DNA of 64,000 nt from Boswellia sacra (Eukaryota > Streptophyta > Magnoliopsida > Sapindales > Burseraceae): NCBI GenBank assembly GCA_013180625.2, contig SNVD02000545.1:1-64000 (forward strand). Direction: 5' to 3'. The notes beneath the pieces are model-generated. The model was not told the origin of the DNA. It did not search any database and worked only from the letters and a program-made list of their open reading frames with translations. Position numbers and translations under genes: made by a program. Shown here in pieces: positions 8,911 to 22,159 of the stretch (positions within the stretch are counted from its first letter, which is position 1; every line of letters begins with the position of its first letter).

Positions 8911-11900
8911 TATATGTGAAATAGTTTGGGCCTGTACCATAATAACATTTGCACATTATTATGAGAAATTATATGACACTAATATGATATAGATATAAAT
9001 ATTATTATAACGTGATAAGAGAGTCAAAATATTAGGAGTCTTAAATTTCTTACAAGAGAGACCATATTAATCAAAAAAATTTTAAGAGTCATGCTAGGTA
9101 TCGAAGATATATAATTTTCTAAAAAATAAGATGAGATGGAAATTAACTATGGTAATGATAAGATGAGATTCAAATAAGGATGCAATTGTAGCGATACTAT
9201 TTCACAACATATTAGCCTTTTTAAACAATTATTTTAACTATTTTGATCATGTTATTATATATGCTGACAATTCAATTAACCTTTCCACACTAGCTTCTAA
9301 AACATATCTCTTACACATCTACTCCAATTTTGTTGGCGTTGAACGCTAAACAAAATCATATTGATTCTTGGCTAATGATCCACCTTCGAAGTTAAGGTTA
9401 TTTCAAAACGGATCATAAGAAGAGATAATGTTCCTTATAACTTTAAATTTCGAGATAAAAGAAGAGAATGGATATGAATATTTTCATCATACAAAGAATG
9501 ACATGATCAAATATAACTCCAGCTTTAAGAAGCAGATTAAAAAAAAAAAAAAACCATCTACAAAATTATTGTTTCAAAAACCATCTATAGTCAACTTGAA
9601 GAAATCTATAATAAACTACTAAGTACGATCGGCCTCTCTACAAGATTAAGATCGTAAAGAAAGTTTTCAAATTTTTACGAATTTTCATGGTTTTGTAATT
9701 TAAGTTTTTGAAATTAATGATGGGTTCCATATCATATAATATTTGGTTGTTAGTTTTGAACGATGAGTTTTCAGTGATGCATGGTATATTGCTTTTGGTC
9801 TTACGTTAATGTTTTATGGAAGATGCACAGGGGTTGGCATATTTTAACCGAGACTAAACCAAACCACTAAAAGTATTTGAAATGGTATAGTATTATATTT
9901 GGATTTAGAGCAATTGCTTTCAATTTATATGGGGAGGGAAGGGGTGAAACAGTTATTCAATTTTATTTGAAAACGTGCTGACTCAAATTAAAATGTGATT
10001 GTAATTGTCTTTATAATTCTTTTGAAACTTGTTACCCTTTTGTGATGTAATATTAAATCAAACTCAAGGTTTGTGATATGTATACATTAGATTTCAACAA
10101 AATAGCTCTTTTAGCACATTCTAATTGCCTTTGACTTAAAAGTTAAAATAACATACCTATCCACGCATAATTATTATTATATGTAACAAAACAAGGCATT
10201 GAACTTTACATTGCAATTTGCATGCATTTAATATGATTAATTATGTCTACATTTTAATAGCTAGATGGTAATCCGCTCAATAATTTTAAGTTGAAAGTAA
10301 TCGAATCTTCAGATTATTCAAACAATCGTTACATGCATGTGCCGTGAGTAAGTATACATTATACACATGCCCACGTGTGTATATTTGAAGTATAATTCAA
10401 TATTCTAAGAATCCTTTTTGATTACTCAAATGTGATGGTGGCCATGACGTATTGGGCTTGCTTGTTAGAACAAACTAGTTTAGAAAAATCCACCTTTTGC
10501 TATGCTTTTCAAATTTGTTCCATGGCTAAGGGTTTTTTTTATTTTTATTTTTTTGAAAGGGAGAATCAAATGCAAATGCTTACTTCTAGATGCTTAGCAA
10601 AATTAAAATGAAACTAAAGGTGATTAGGAACATGAGGATATATAATAGAAGTGTCAGTCGACCAAAATTTAGTAGTGACTAGAATAATTTAGTATTTTTG
10701 TCATATATAATTCTTTTCTTAATGATAATATTTCTGCGTACCCAAAGTTTACATAACTCTTTTGAGTTTACAGATTAATATTATATATGTCAGCTAAAAG
10801 CAATATTAAATATTCATCTTGTACCTAAATTTTGGAAATTATATATTTATGTTTAATTTTGAGAAAGCAAATTAAACATACACTTGTTTAGGTTTTATTA
10901 TTACTATAAATTATTATTTTCTACACTAGGCATGTCTCATGAAAAGAAAAATAAAAAAGAACTCAAAAGGATATTAATATATTTGGAAGGGCTAACCTTT
11001 AATTAAGAATGCTGATAGCACTCTTCAAATTTTACACTCTGTTCTTTTATGAATCCAAATCCTGTTTTCTGTGTTACACATTTTTCAATATAATTTATAT
11101 TCAATCTCAATCACATATCCTTTTCAAAATTCAAAATAATTCAATATAAATCATATATTTCTAAATTCAATGTACGTAACTTCAGAAATTGGGATTAATT
11201 ACTGCTTTTACACAGAGATAATTGTTTGTCACAGTTAAGATGTGCACAATTTGTTGTATATATGTATATAAAACAAATTCTCTCCTTGCTTTCTAGGGTC
11301 ATTCTCATTTGAGAAAAAGAAGAAACTGAAAATGAAGGAAAACAAACTTAAACAGTAACGGGTGTACCTAGATGGACAATAACATAACAAGTATACATCA
11401 CCATCACTAATATCTCTAACAAGAACTTGAATTTAATTAATAACTAACTAATGAGATTATAGCCAGATGCAAATTCTTTCCTAAAAGACATTTGTAACTT
11501 TTTTTTTTTAATACTCAAAGTTAGAACACCTTAACAAGAATAGATACGTATGTAAAAGATGTTTTAACATTAGTTTAATTAAAGTTAATAGAAGTCTAAA
11601 TTTCTATTTTTGAATTTTCTACACAAATGAGTACAAATTTTCCAATATAAAAATATAATTCTAAATTTCTATTTTTGACTTTTCTACACAAATGAGTACA
11701 AATTTTCTAATATAAAATAGAACAGGAAATATAAATTACAAATTTTCTAATATAAAATAGAACAGAAAATATACATACATAAGTACATCCACGCACATAT
11801 TAATTTCACGTATTAATTTTTTTATAAATGATTACATTATTACTTTAACTAATTTCACTTTCTAAATTTATATCCATCATTTATCTTTAATTTTCTATAC

Positions 11901-13806
11901 TTTATAATTATTCATTGAGTCATCTTATTTTACTTTTTCTAATATGAATTGCAAAATGATACAAAATTGTTATAGGTTCCAATTTTATTGAATCCAACGC
12001 ATTAAGGAATCATCGTCAGTGTTGAGTGTTAATGTTGTTTTTTGTCCACCAGATGAATTACACATTGAGGGACCTTTGGGAATTGCTAAAAATTATCCTG
12101 CCAAAAGCAAAGGGAAAACAAACTTGAAGGGAGTGCTGGCGGTGTTGCTGGTGAGACCACTCTGATAATCAAGTCAGATTTCTAATAGTGGCAAAGGAGA
12201 TTAGGAGGCGTTAGTGTTCAGTTTTATCATACCTGGTTAATCAGAAGTGTAGCCTATTTATAATTGAGTGTCGTAGCTTTGCTCTCCTTTTTGAAGTTGT
12301 ATTAGATTAGGTTATCTTCTCTTATCAGAGTCATCGATCAATCTTATCTACCATTTGCTATTCTTATCTTTGAGGAAGTATTTTTCTACTTTGAATGAAA
12401 CTACTTCGGCAACATCCGTTTAACTAAAAGTCTTTTGTGTAGAATCACTTACCTTCTGTCACATGGGCCTTTTGGGTTATGTCATCCTTTTATGGGCCTT
12501 TCTCTTTCTTCCGTAGATTGGGTTAAGGAGCTAAAAACCTTTCGTTCTCTATCATAATGGGCTACGTGGAGCTAACAATTTATTTTTTGGCGTAACAGTT
12601 AGCTTGTGAAAGTCCATTTTGTATTTGTAACTTTTAATATTATTGGTAATTTAGTAAATTTTATTTGTTATTTATTTTTTGCTTTTGTTGCTATATTTCT
12701 TATATATTAGAATTTGATACGTTGTTATTTATTTCTAAGACTCTACTATATAATAAAAAAATAAAAAAATTTTGATTTTACTAAGCACCATTTTCAAAAA
12801 TTAGTAATTTTCACTGATCTCTAATTATGACGTAAATAGAAATTGAATAAGGAGAAATTTATAATTTGTTTAATAACTTAATTTTAAAAAAAAATTATAT
12901 TTGTCAAATTCAAAACAGTAATAAATAAATTATTTTATTTCATTTAAAAACTAAATGATTAATAAAGAGTTAAAAGAACTTTGAATTTTAGAATAATTGT
13001 TGTCTCTAACCACCACTTGACATTGGTTTCGTTATGAATTTGATGATACCACAGTGATCCTCAAACAATGATCTATAAATCACCATAAAAAATTCAAAAA
13101 TATTTAATGATTGAATTATAAAAAATTCTTATTATTTATTAATTTTATCCTAAATTATTAATATAAATATAAACTAGCTAAACAAAGATTATACAAGTGT
13201 TTGTTTACAATTAGATAATTCGAAAACAAAAAACTACTCAAGATTCATACTGCTTAAAGTAAGTTCAAAATTATGCCATTTTTAATGTTTAAATCTGAAA
13301 AAAAATACTACCGACTTTTTTTCATGTTAATTTTTTTTTAATTTAAAATTACTACTATCTCTATCATTTTAAATTAGAATTTAGAATACAAATATAGTGT
13401 TCAAATAATTAAAAATTGTAATTACTTTTTTTTCTCAAATTTGAATTAGAAAATAACTCTTATTTCTCTTCCATAGACAAAATTTTTTTTTCCTTTAGAT
13501 GTAACAAATTTTATATTTAACTATCTTCATTAATTATTACCCTATCTAATTATTTATTATTGACAGTATTTATCTAAGTTGAAATAAATCCAATTAAAAC
13601 AAAATTTCTTAAAAAAAAATTGTTACTAAAGAATTCCTCACACATAACACAAAGAAGATACACAATTCAATATTCAAAGTAAAAAGAGTCCGCTTTATAT
13701 CATTTCAATTTCAATGATACAATTATTGAATCTCATTCATTGAAAGAAAAAAGTAGAATGAATATAATATATTAATCCAATATCATCTAATAAAAACCAA
13801 ACCTTC
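8911..13806. other. AT-rich intergenic DNA, no recognisable gene
   Basis: Almost 4.9 kb with only short, unconserved frames. The segment at about 12000-12600 is less AT-rich and looks like an old repeat, but I could not identify it. A small tandem repeat lies at 11596-11773. Confidence 0.6.
11596..11773. repeat. Short tandem repeat
   Basis: A 57-bp unit beginning CTAAATTTCTATTTTTGA occurs at 11596-11652 and 11661-11717 (spacing 65 bp). A 37-bp part beginning TACAAATTTTCTAATATAAA repeats at 11697 and 11737. Confidence 0.8.
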
Positions 13807-13813
13807 AAAAATA

Positions 13814-13862
13814 GAAGGAATTATCAAGAATAGCCCCCATTTGGGGGCCTTTTTTATTTTTA
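13814..13862 (+). repeat. Left terminal inverted repeat of MULE
   Basis: Pairs with 22113-22159. The core GCCCCCATTTGGGGGC is itself a near-palindrome. Confidence 0.85.
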
Positions 13863-14459
13863 GCCTCTCCCAACAAAATTTGTCATGAGACTAGCCACCG
13901 AATCATAAAATTACATAAGTGCCCTTATCCAGTAACTGAAATTACCGAAATGTTCTCGATGCATATACTTCTGCAATTCCAAAATTTGAAAACCCAGAAC
14001 CTCTTCCCTTCCCTCCCAAGTTCAAGGCGTTATGCGATAACTGATTGCCGCTTTCGTCGCTTTTGCTCACACCAGCCCATAGCTCCACTAGAAAGAGAGA
14101 GAAAACGCCACCGGTGGAGAGAGAAAGCTCCACTTGAGAGAGAGAAAATGCCAGTAGAGAGAGAACGGTACGCCTTCATCCCCATTTCATTTTCTTTGCA
14201 ATCACCTTGTTGTGTTTTTTAGAGAGATTAATCGCAAAATGATTTTGCTTGATTGTTATGTGAGTTGGAAATGGTTTTGCTTGATTGTTATGTGAACTGA
14301 TAAATCAAGAATGGAAATGGTTTTGCTTGATGGTTTTGCTTAATTTAGGATTCATAGACGTTGTAAATTGAGGGTGTTGTATGAATGTTATGTTTTGTGC
14401 AATGTTTGATTGAGTAGATTGTGAAATGGGTGAATATGTGAAACATAAAGGTTGAAAAG
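13863..14459. other. MULE left subterminal region, no gene seen
   Basis: The frame at 13950-14222 is rich in Arg/Glu from a GAGAGAGA-type simple sequence at about 14090-14165 and is not taken as a gene. Confidence 0.5.
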
Positions 14460-14860
14460 ACGGTTTGGCGATGGTTTTGAACCTCTGAACCATCGCGAAA
14501 TCGTCGAATAGTTTGGTTATATGTGTTGAACAAACATGTCGAACTGTCTAATTAATTAGCTTCTCGATCCCTTCGAATTTCATGGTAGGCTATGTTAAAC
14601 TATCAAATCAACGTTGCCACTTGCAGAAATGTTAATTCAACAATTCAATGGTATAAGACCGTCGAACTATCGAAGGTATGTTGAATTGTTGAATTGGCTA
14701 TAATGCATGTGATCCTCCGTCGAACTGTCATCAAACTGTTTTCTGAGTCCTATCAAACTGTCAAACTATGTGGTCAAATTGTGTGATTCGTTTGTCGAAC
14801 CTGAATTGTGTAATTCAACAGTTCGATTTGCCCATTGTCGAACTATCAAATTCTTTAACA
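14460..14860. repeat. GTCGAA/TTCGAC motif cluster, left side of MULE
   Basis: Many copies of GTCGAA, TCGAACTGT and related hexamers are spaced irregularly. A mirror cluster lies at 21455-21670 near the other end of the element. Confidence 0.7.
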
Positions 14861-14934
14861 GATTAGCTTTTTTGCATATGTTTTGCATGGTTTTTCAATT
14901 CTTACCCCTTAAACCCTTCATTTCAGGTCTACAT

Positions 14935-17900
14935 ATGGAGCCTACGAAGCCAAGAATCACATTTGACCTGAAAACACCGAAAGTTGACCATTTCGATGGG
15001 GTGATAACGATAATGGTGGGGTTGGATCACATTTTTGTGTACAAAAAGTTAAAGGAAAAGCAGAAAAGGATCTTTGACGAGAAGATGGGCTTCGATGACC
15101 TGATGCATATATGTGAGCTTACTTTTTCGGGCAAACTGGTCAACAACGTGCTTTTGCACAAGCTGAAGATGCATGACATGGAGGATGAGGAGTTATGGTA
15201 CCTCATTTTTAGGAAGACTTCATTATTCTAGTACTGTAGTCCAAAATGTGTCTTTATGTCAAATGTGTATTTATGTTTGTATCGACATTAGAATTGCTGA
15301 TCGTGCAGAGAAGGCCATAAGATTCTCCAGACATGAGTTTGCACAGATAATGGGGTTGAAGTTTGGCCAGTTGCCTGATTTTGAAAAGAACTGTAAGCAC
15401 TGCTTAAGGGATGAGTATCTGGGTCGAAAGAATATAAAGATTATAAATTCAAGTCCTAGATCGAGTCGGTGGGTTTTAGCAAAATGAGGAATTTAGATGC
15501 AGTGAAGTTAACTGCATACTAATTGTTAGAGCGTCTTATATTGGGCCAGTTGAAAATCGGTCTGATAAAATTGGATTATCTTGTATTAGTGGATGACTTG
15601 GATCATTTCAAGGAGTATCCTTGGGGCGAACCTTCACGGAAGGAGACATATAATGGTCTCAGGACTTATGTGTTAGATCGGGCATCAAAGGATCTACAAA
15701 GGGTCAATACGAAGAAGTCACACGAAAAGGAGAGGTACAACCTTTACGGATGCACGTATGCTTTTCACTTATTTGAACTGAACTATTTTTATATTTAGAA
15801 ACTGTAGATCGATTTTTATATACTTAAATGGTATAAAAAATGTCTATGCATCTTATAAGCGGCTTTTGTGTTTGCAAATATGGTTGTATGAGATGATTTC
15901 TTTTGTCAAGTCATTGTACGCACGGAAAGGCAAAGCCTATGCGATAGGATCCCCTATATTTGAGATGGACGAGTATTGATAAACTTCTTATTGAGGCAGA
16001 GGTTTTGAGGGACGTAAGGTGAGGATTGGTTATTGTTTAGTCTTCATTTGTCAATGGTTGCTTATATAACTCTTTTTGCAATAATGTCTCATGTTTATTA
16101 AATTTGTTTCCCACCTAGGGGAATATTCCCTGTGTGAGCCTACAACTAGAGGCCGCAGAGTTGAGTAGTGCGTTGTTTACAAAGAATAGACATTGGACAA
16201 ATGGACCTGGAGGCTCACTAGTTGAGTGGGCCAATCAAAATGAGGTATCAGTCCCTGTCAGTGAAAGGGTGCAGCAGCAAGTCAAGGACACAGAACCAGA
16301 ACAGGAGGTTCCCAGTCCTACATCCTGTGCTGAGCCTGATGAGGCTCATTTTAAGCATATAGAGGGCCAAGTCAGTATGTATGTTAAAATTTGTTTTTGG
16401 ATACGTGTAGGCCTATTTTGTTTCCATGATTCCTTCAGTAATCCTTGATGCTATTTCCCAGGAGTTTGCAGTCCATTGTACGGAGATGGCTGCTCAGCTT
16501 GCTGTTCATCTAGTAGCAGTCCACGAGATGCAAGCTGTGAATGCACAGGAGATACGTTCTTTGCATGATTAGGTGTACAAGCTGCGCAGAGAGGTCTACG
16601 AACTCAGCGAGAAGCAAGCAATGTTTGTTGAGGATGTAGAGGTTAGTTGATATAACATTACTTTCACTATTTACGATGTTACATTAATTTCATTACTTGC
16701 TATACTTAAAATACTAGTTCTTTTGTCACAGGGAAGTAATCTAGTGGTCCTAGTGGACGAGGCACCAGTTTCAAATCCAGCTCACTTGTCTCCTGTAGCC
16801 AATGAGGTCATGCATCTATCGGAGGGTAGCACTTTGGAGGTCCCAGTCGTTCACCTATCCCAAGATGTGCATAGTGATTCATCTAGGGAGAGTTTTTGCA
16901 TTATTGGGTCTCGGCCTGTGACATATTAGATGGTTAACCTTTACATAAGCAGGGTGCAATGAAAGGCAGTTGCACTGCGTAGCTTGTATACTGATCCAGA
17001 CCCCCGGGCAAAGAGACAGTGAGTGGACCAATCATCCTACAAGGTCCTCATTGTGACTCCACCACCGTCTTCAGCCTCAGAGTGGTAAACTATTTCGACC
17101 CACATTTTGAGTTATGCTACGATGCATAGTATGATGTCGGTTACTCATGGATCCAACTTAAACTGGATTACTTCGAAGCTAGGGCTTCTTGATTCACGAA
17201 AATCACTACAGGGGGGTCGTGGTTGGGGCAATGATGTGAGTTTGTTGTTTTAATCTATGGTATGTTGACATCTAATGCTAGGTTACACCAACCTAATTAT
17301 ACTAACGCATTTGAATTTGTTTCCCTCGACAGCACATCAATACTTTCATGTATTTCCTTCGTGCCCGATAAGACACAAACCTAAAATGATATCTCAGCGA
17401 TTCACAGCACTCTATCATGAATTTTTTGTAAGTGTCCCACAAGTTTGCATATATTGAATATTTTTGCATTGACCATTTTGCCTATTTTGCCTCTTCTGAT
17501 GTGACAGACCTGTATTTGACATAGACTTCGATGGCTAGCACCTACGATAGGTACAAAGACACCTTGCCTACCATCGCTTGGGAGGAGCTTCTATTCTGAT
17601 ATACGGACGATCTAAACATAAGCCAGGGCTTCATGTGGTCGAAGGTGGATTATGTGAGTCATACAATGATTAATAGTTTTTTATGGTCTTTCGTGTAGTT
17701 GTAATGACATCGTAACTTAGAAATTGAATGATGTGCCATTGCAGGTATATGCCCCTGTAAATCTCAGTGGTCAACATTGGGTTCTAGCTCGGTTTTTGTT
17801 TAAGGAGTGAGAGGCGGTTCTGTATGACTCATAGATACCATAGGATGAAGAATATCACCATAAGTTGATTGACTACTGCATGCCTCTTGCTGTCCTGACC

Positions 17901-18190
17901 CCTTATTTGATGGAGATATCTATTCGCTTTCCAGCCTTTACTGATGTCTCCTATAACACCTCTCTATTTGCCATATTTTGGGCTAGAGATGTTGTTCCTT
18001 AATAGCCTCTAGGTAGCGGTGCATGTAGTACGTACGTTTGTATGTTTGTTGATTTACTCTATTAAGGGTTGAGCATCAAGCCACTAGCACATGTTGGGGA
18101 GGAGAAGCTGAAGAAGATAGTTTCAATGAGGATATGGCATTTGGGCGACATGGACCATGTTGAGGCATTTTGGAAGTACGCAATACGGGG
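14935..18190 (+). pseudogene. DUF1985 - Ulp1 (C48) cysteine protease gene, decayed
   Basis: The proposed start MEPTKPRITFDLK follows a TTTCAG acceptor. Blocks in order: 14935-15197 and 15292-15487 form a DUF1985-like N-terminus (LLHKLKMHDMEDEELW; AIRFSRHEFAQIMGLKFG); 15523-15760 has DLDHFKEYPWGE and YNLYGC; 16126-16929 is a Glu/Ser/Pro-rich linker; 17745-18050 is the Ulp1 core. Within the core, the His of QHWVL is codon 17775-17777, the Asp of LYDS is 17826-17828 and the Cys of SGACSTYVC is 18024-18026, all in one frame. Stops at 17808 (TGA) and 17832 (TAG), among others, break it. Ulp1 proteases remove SUMO in the nucleus; the role in MULEs is unknown. Exon borders are approximate. Confidence 0.8.
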
Positions 18191-18449
18191 GTGGCCTCAG
18201 GATGAGGGTTTTTGCCTAGTTTATTATTGTGTCCATTAGTGTTGTACTATACCTTCAACAATATTTTGCTTAAGTACTTGTATAGTGATTTTTTTAAAAT
18301 AATATTTTGTGAAATGTACTGATGACCTTACCATGATAATATGAAATTTCAAATTTATGTAAATTACTTAAGCAAATCGCATATACAAAATTGGGGTTAT
18401 ACTTTAAAAGATTAACACATATTGTCACTCATGGTCACTAGCAAACAGA

Positions 18450-21310
18450 TACATCAGGCAAAAATGGAATCAAGACTAATGTGATAGTCCAGCAACAGTC
18501 CTATCAGGGTGAAGAAGAATGAGATTTCCGCATGTTTGTTTGTTATGATCACGTCCGCCACATCGAGAACACATCCTTTATCTGATTGTCTCACCCTAAG
18601 AAGGATGTCGATGTGTCGGTCGTTGGCCTGCTTACACCTGCCTAATTGGTGGAAGGACAACTTGTGCCCAAATGTCATATGGAACAACCCAATTTACACT
18701 CAACCCCACTGGAATAAATGGTGACGCGTATACAAGTATCAAATGATCGTTTTGGAATAATTTATTACAATAAGGGGATAACGACCTCATTCTAGAGAAC
18801 CAACAAGCGACGATGGCATGTTCGCATGGAATATGGTCTAGGTCAAATATCCTACAAGCAGATGTCTGTGCATGAAAGTTCACAACATCAACACTATTAC
18901 CCGAATAGACTTGGTACAAGTGTGAACTTACTGGGGCCACACAAAGATTGTTTGACTCATCTTTCCTTTTCATTAGTAGTGCCTCAATCCATTTGGTTAA
19001 AATAGATGAAGACTAAGCAGTGGCAAATTGTCTTTGATGAAACCACTCTTGCAGGACTTGAACACATAAATTAAACACATAGTTAGCAGCAAAACAAAAA
19101 CTAGTAACAAGCAATTATGAACCTTATGATTGATCTAACCTGAAGGTAGTATTCACAAATAAGGGTTATGCCTAATCCTTTTACTTATTTCATTCAGTTG
19201 TTCATAGAGTAAGTAATGTGAGTTGTCATGATGCTATGTCTATGACCAAGAAAGTGACACCTAGCCCATTTACGTAGGTCAGCTTGAATTAGATACTCTA
19301 CTACGTCTTCACTAATGCCTCTAATGCGGTCAAAAAATCGAGTGAAGTCCACTTCTCGGTATGCCCTGGCTACATTAATAAAGGTTATGGGAAGGTAGTT
19401 GTTCTTGATAACTAGGTCCTTCATATGTCCAATCACACTGTGAAGCATCGACATGAACTAACTTCATGATTCATCATTCTCTGAATGATCGAATCCAATA
19501 GCCAATGAAAAAATCTAATTGTTGCCATCTAGACATTGGGCCGTGAATAATATGCCCCTATACTTTCAATTTAAGAATATGCCATCAACAACCACAACAG
19601 GTCTAATTGATGTCAAGAAGCTGCTAACTGATGCACCTAAGGCCAAGAAATAGTATTTGAAGTGATTATGAGGATCAACTTCTAGTGTAGTAATTGTTCC
19701 AGGATTTTTCTACTTAACCATGTAGGAGTATAAGGGCAATAGAGCATATGACTCTTCTATAGTTCCATGAAGTTGATTTAGGGCTACCTTTGTTACCCTC
19801 CAAGCCTTTTTGTAACTTATTGTGATGTGAAGCTCTCTCTGAACGTCTGCAATGATTTTCTTTGGCGATATATTCTTGAGCATTCACGAACTTCTCTTTA
19901 ATGTGTTTTCCAATAGGATCAGCACTTCCTTGCCTATGCTCAGGATGGAATCCTGCACCATCACACGTGTGTTTCTTATTGAACATCTTTACTTGGAAAA
20001 AAATCAATATCATTCACCTTTGTAGCTCTCAAATGCCATTTACAATATTTGTCACGGCAAGCAACTTCAAATCGTGATTTCATTGACCTGGTTACCTTGA
20101 ACTCAAAGTTATGTTGCAATGCCATGTTTCCCAACTTGTTACGAAGTTCGGTTTTGTTTCCAATAATTTCTCCCACCAATATTTTACCGCTATCAATTGC
20201 ATGTGTTTCCTGTGAAACCTTGCATATGGATGGTGGTAGTGGAGGCATGAACTAAAACATATCCTCCACTCTTGATAGTATCGGATCAAAACTCACATGG
20301 TTAGAGGTACTCGCATTTGTCCGGCTAACGAAACTTGTTTCAGAATTCAATAGATGCAATCTACTTATGTCATTGTCATCAACATCATCGTCATCACCAC
20401 GCCAACCCTCTTTGCAATCAATAAATGCCCAGTCTTCAACATTTTCTCCTTCATTATCGACATATACACCCTCACTACTATCCTTTACTCTTGACACTTC
20501 TTCAAATTCTTTTTTGAGGCTGTCAAGACCATTAGCAACACTCACCTTGAATGAACCACCCTATCCTGCATTAACATCACTTTTTCAAATTCTTTTACGC
20601 CAACCCTCTTTGCAATCAATAAATGCCCCGTCTTCAACATTTTCTCCTTCATTACTAACATATACACCCTCACTACTATCGTTTACTCTTGACACTTCTT
20701 CAAATTCTTTTTTGAGGATGTCAAGACCATTAGCAACACTCACCTTGAATGAACCACCCTATTCTGCATTAACATCACTTCTGACATTAACATTATGTTC
20801 AGTAACATCACCTCCGACATTAACATTACCTCCAACATTAACATCAATGCCTTCCACATCTCTATCACAACCAACATTAGTATCACAACCACCATTGACA
20901 TCACCACCAACATTTATATCACCCCCTTCATTCATGGTAGGTGGATTATAGTAACTACATTGTCCATGTTGCTCAAACACCTCCCTTTTTTACGTTTCAA
21001 CATGTTGGGTTCGATAAAAATTGTTTGGTCTAGATGTTCCACTTCCACGTCGCTCAACCTCTACATATAATGGTGTTTATTCACTCAAATGTTTCAAACT
21101 GTATCCAATTAAGAAATTATAGTCGCGCTCATTCCTTATTGGGAGTGGCCTAACATACCTCCTAATGTCATACTAGGCACTCAATTTCAACCTTGTTATA
21201 CGAAAATCTAACCCAAGTTCGTCACATATCAGTTACAAAAATTGTTCGTATGAACAGTCGCTCGGAATCAATAATGCAAACCCATTTCCTCCCTTGTAAA
21301 TGTAGTTCCT
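18450..21310 (-). pseudogene. MuDR-type Mutator transposase, decayed
   Basis: Read on the minus strand in several frames. 21310-21020 holds an N-terminal domain (GFALLIPSDCSYEQF; YVRPLPIRNERDYNFLIGY). 20935-20755 is a Gly/Asp/Val/Asn repeat (DVNVGG). 20248-19976 is the MuDR N-terminal DNA-binding type region (FKVTRSMKSRFEVACRDKYC, then KWHLRATKVND). Near 19600 is RPVVVVDGIFL with the first catalytic Asp at 19584-19586, followed by YRGILFTAQCLDGNN. 19380-19194 has AYREVDFTRFFDRIR and RHSIMTTHITYSMNN. 18870-18805 is a SWIM zinc-finger-like segment (FDLDHIPCEHAIVA). Stops and frameshifts interrupt all segments. It converges with the Ulp1 gene, as expected for this element type. Confidence 0.85.
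20399..20788 (-). repeat. 198-bp in-frame tandem duplication
   Basis: 20399-20590 and 20597-20788 are near-identical, offset by 198 bp (66 codons). The duplicated part encodes the acidic segment with FIDCKEGW and SVANGLDSL of the transposase. Confidence 0.9.
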
Positions 21311-21454
21311 GTTAGGAAAAATTTCCAATAACCACAAAAAAATAGAGCAAATCTAATATCGTCTATTTGTAAAATAAAAAAATCCAATGATTAATGAAAA
21401 AACAAAAAATTTCAAAAAAAGCCTACATAACTATCCAAATGTGCTTTTCTGCCA

Positions 21455-21670
21455 AATTATTCGACAAATTCGACAAGATTCTGTCGGATTGTCTAATTTA
21501 TTCGATAGGAAAATCGACAATTCGACGGAATAATTCGACAACCAAGCAAAGTTCGACGTCAATTCGATAGTTATTCAATGATTCGACTGATATTCGACCA
21601 TTGTTCAACAGTTCGACTATCGATTTGTCGAACTCTTTGTGAATTATCGAATTATGTTGAATTCATCGAA
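21455..21670. repeat. TTCGAC/GTCGAA motif cluster, right side of MULE
   Basis: Dense TTCGAC, TCGACAA, TTCGATAG and related hexamers, mirroring the cluster at 14460-14860. Confidence 0.7.
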
Positions 21671-22112
21671 TTCCAACCCAGAGAAACTGCAGTAACCCAG
21701 TTCCTAGACACCACATTGCAGAAACAGGCGCAATATACCTTTTCCAACAATTATTCATTCTTTTAAACACATATGGGATGGATTTTTACGTTATAAACTT
21801 GATAAAATGTCAAAACAATGGAGTTTAAGCTTAGTTGCATGAGGAACATGACCTTAAATTGTTTCCAAAGCTCTCTAAATCTGATTTCTCCCCTTTTTTT
21901 GATTTTTAACTGTTAAATGCAGAGTAGTGTTTGTGATATTTGATTTTCTTAATCATTTTCACCTTGTCTAGGAGTTAGAATTGTCAGAAAGAGAGTTAAG
22001 GTGGTGGTTATGAGTTACTTAGAGAAGTTATTGCATGAAGAGTATTTATGTAATTTTTGTTTTGGTGGCTAGTGTGCTAAAAATTTTGGAAGGGGGGGGG
22101 GGGGTGTGTTGG
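21671..22112. other. MULE right subterminal region, no gene seen
   Basis: No coding signal. Contains a run of about 14 G at 22091-22104 beside the right terminal repeat, a likely weak point for sequence accuracy. Confidence 0.5.
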
Positions 22113-22159
22113 GGTAGAATAAAAGAGGCCCCCAAATGGGGGCTATTCTTGATAATTTC
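22113..22159 (-). repeat. Right terminal inverted repeat of MULE
   Basis: Reverse complement of 13814-13862 with few differences; see the element entry. Confidence 0.85.

Larger units (their letters stand above)
13814..22159. mobile_element. Mutator-like element with Ulp1 gene (KI-MULE type)
   Basis: Inverted ends of about 45 bp are seen at 13814-13862 and 22113-22159, both containing ATTATCAAGAATAGCCCCCA. Candidate target-site duplication AAAAATA lies at 13807-13813 and 22161-22167; it is short and imperfect for a 9-bp MULE duplication. The element holds a DUF1985/Ulp1-type protease gene on + and a MuDR-type transposase on -, converging near 18300-18450. MULEs carrying a Ulp1-like gene beside the transposase are an established plant group (Kaonashi/KI-MULE, CUMULE). 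Both genes are broken by stops and frameshifts, so this copy is not autonomous. Confidence 0.85.

Noticed and set aside
20367..20951. 194-residue plus-strand frame with internal repeats
   Set aside because: Antisense of the transposase N-terminal linker; its repeats come from the 198-bp duplication, and the minus strand gives the family match.
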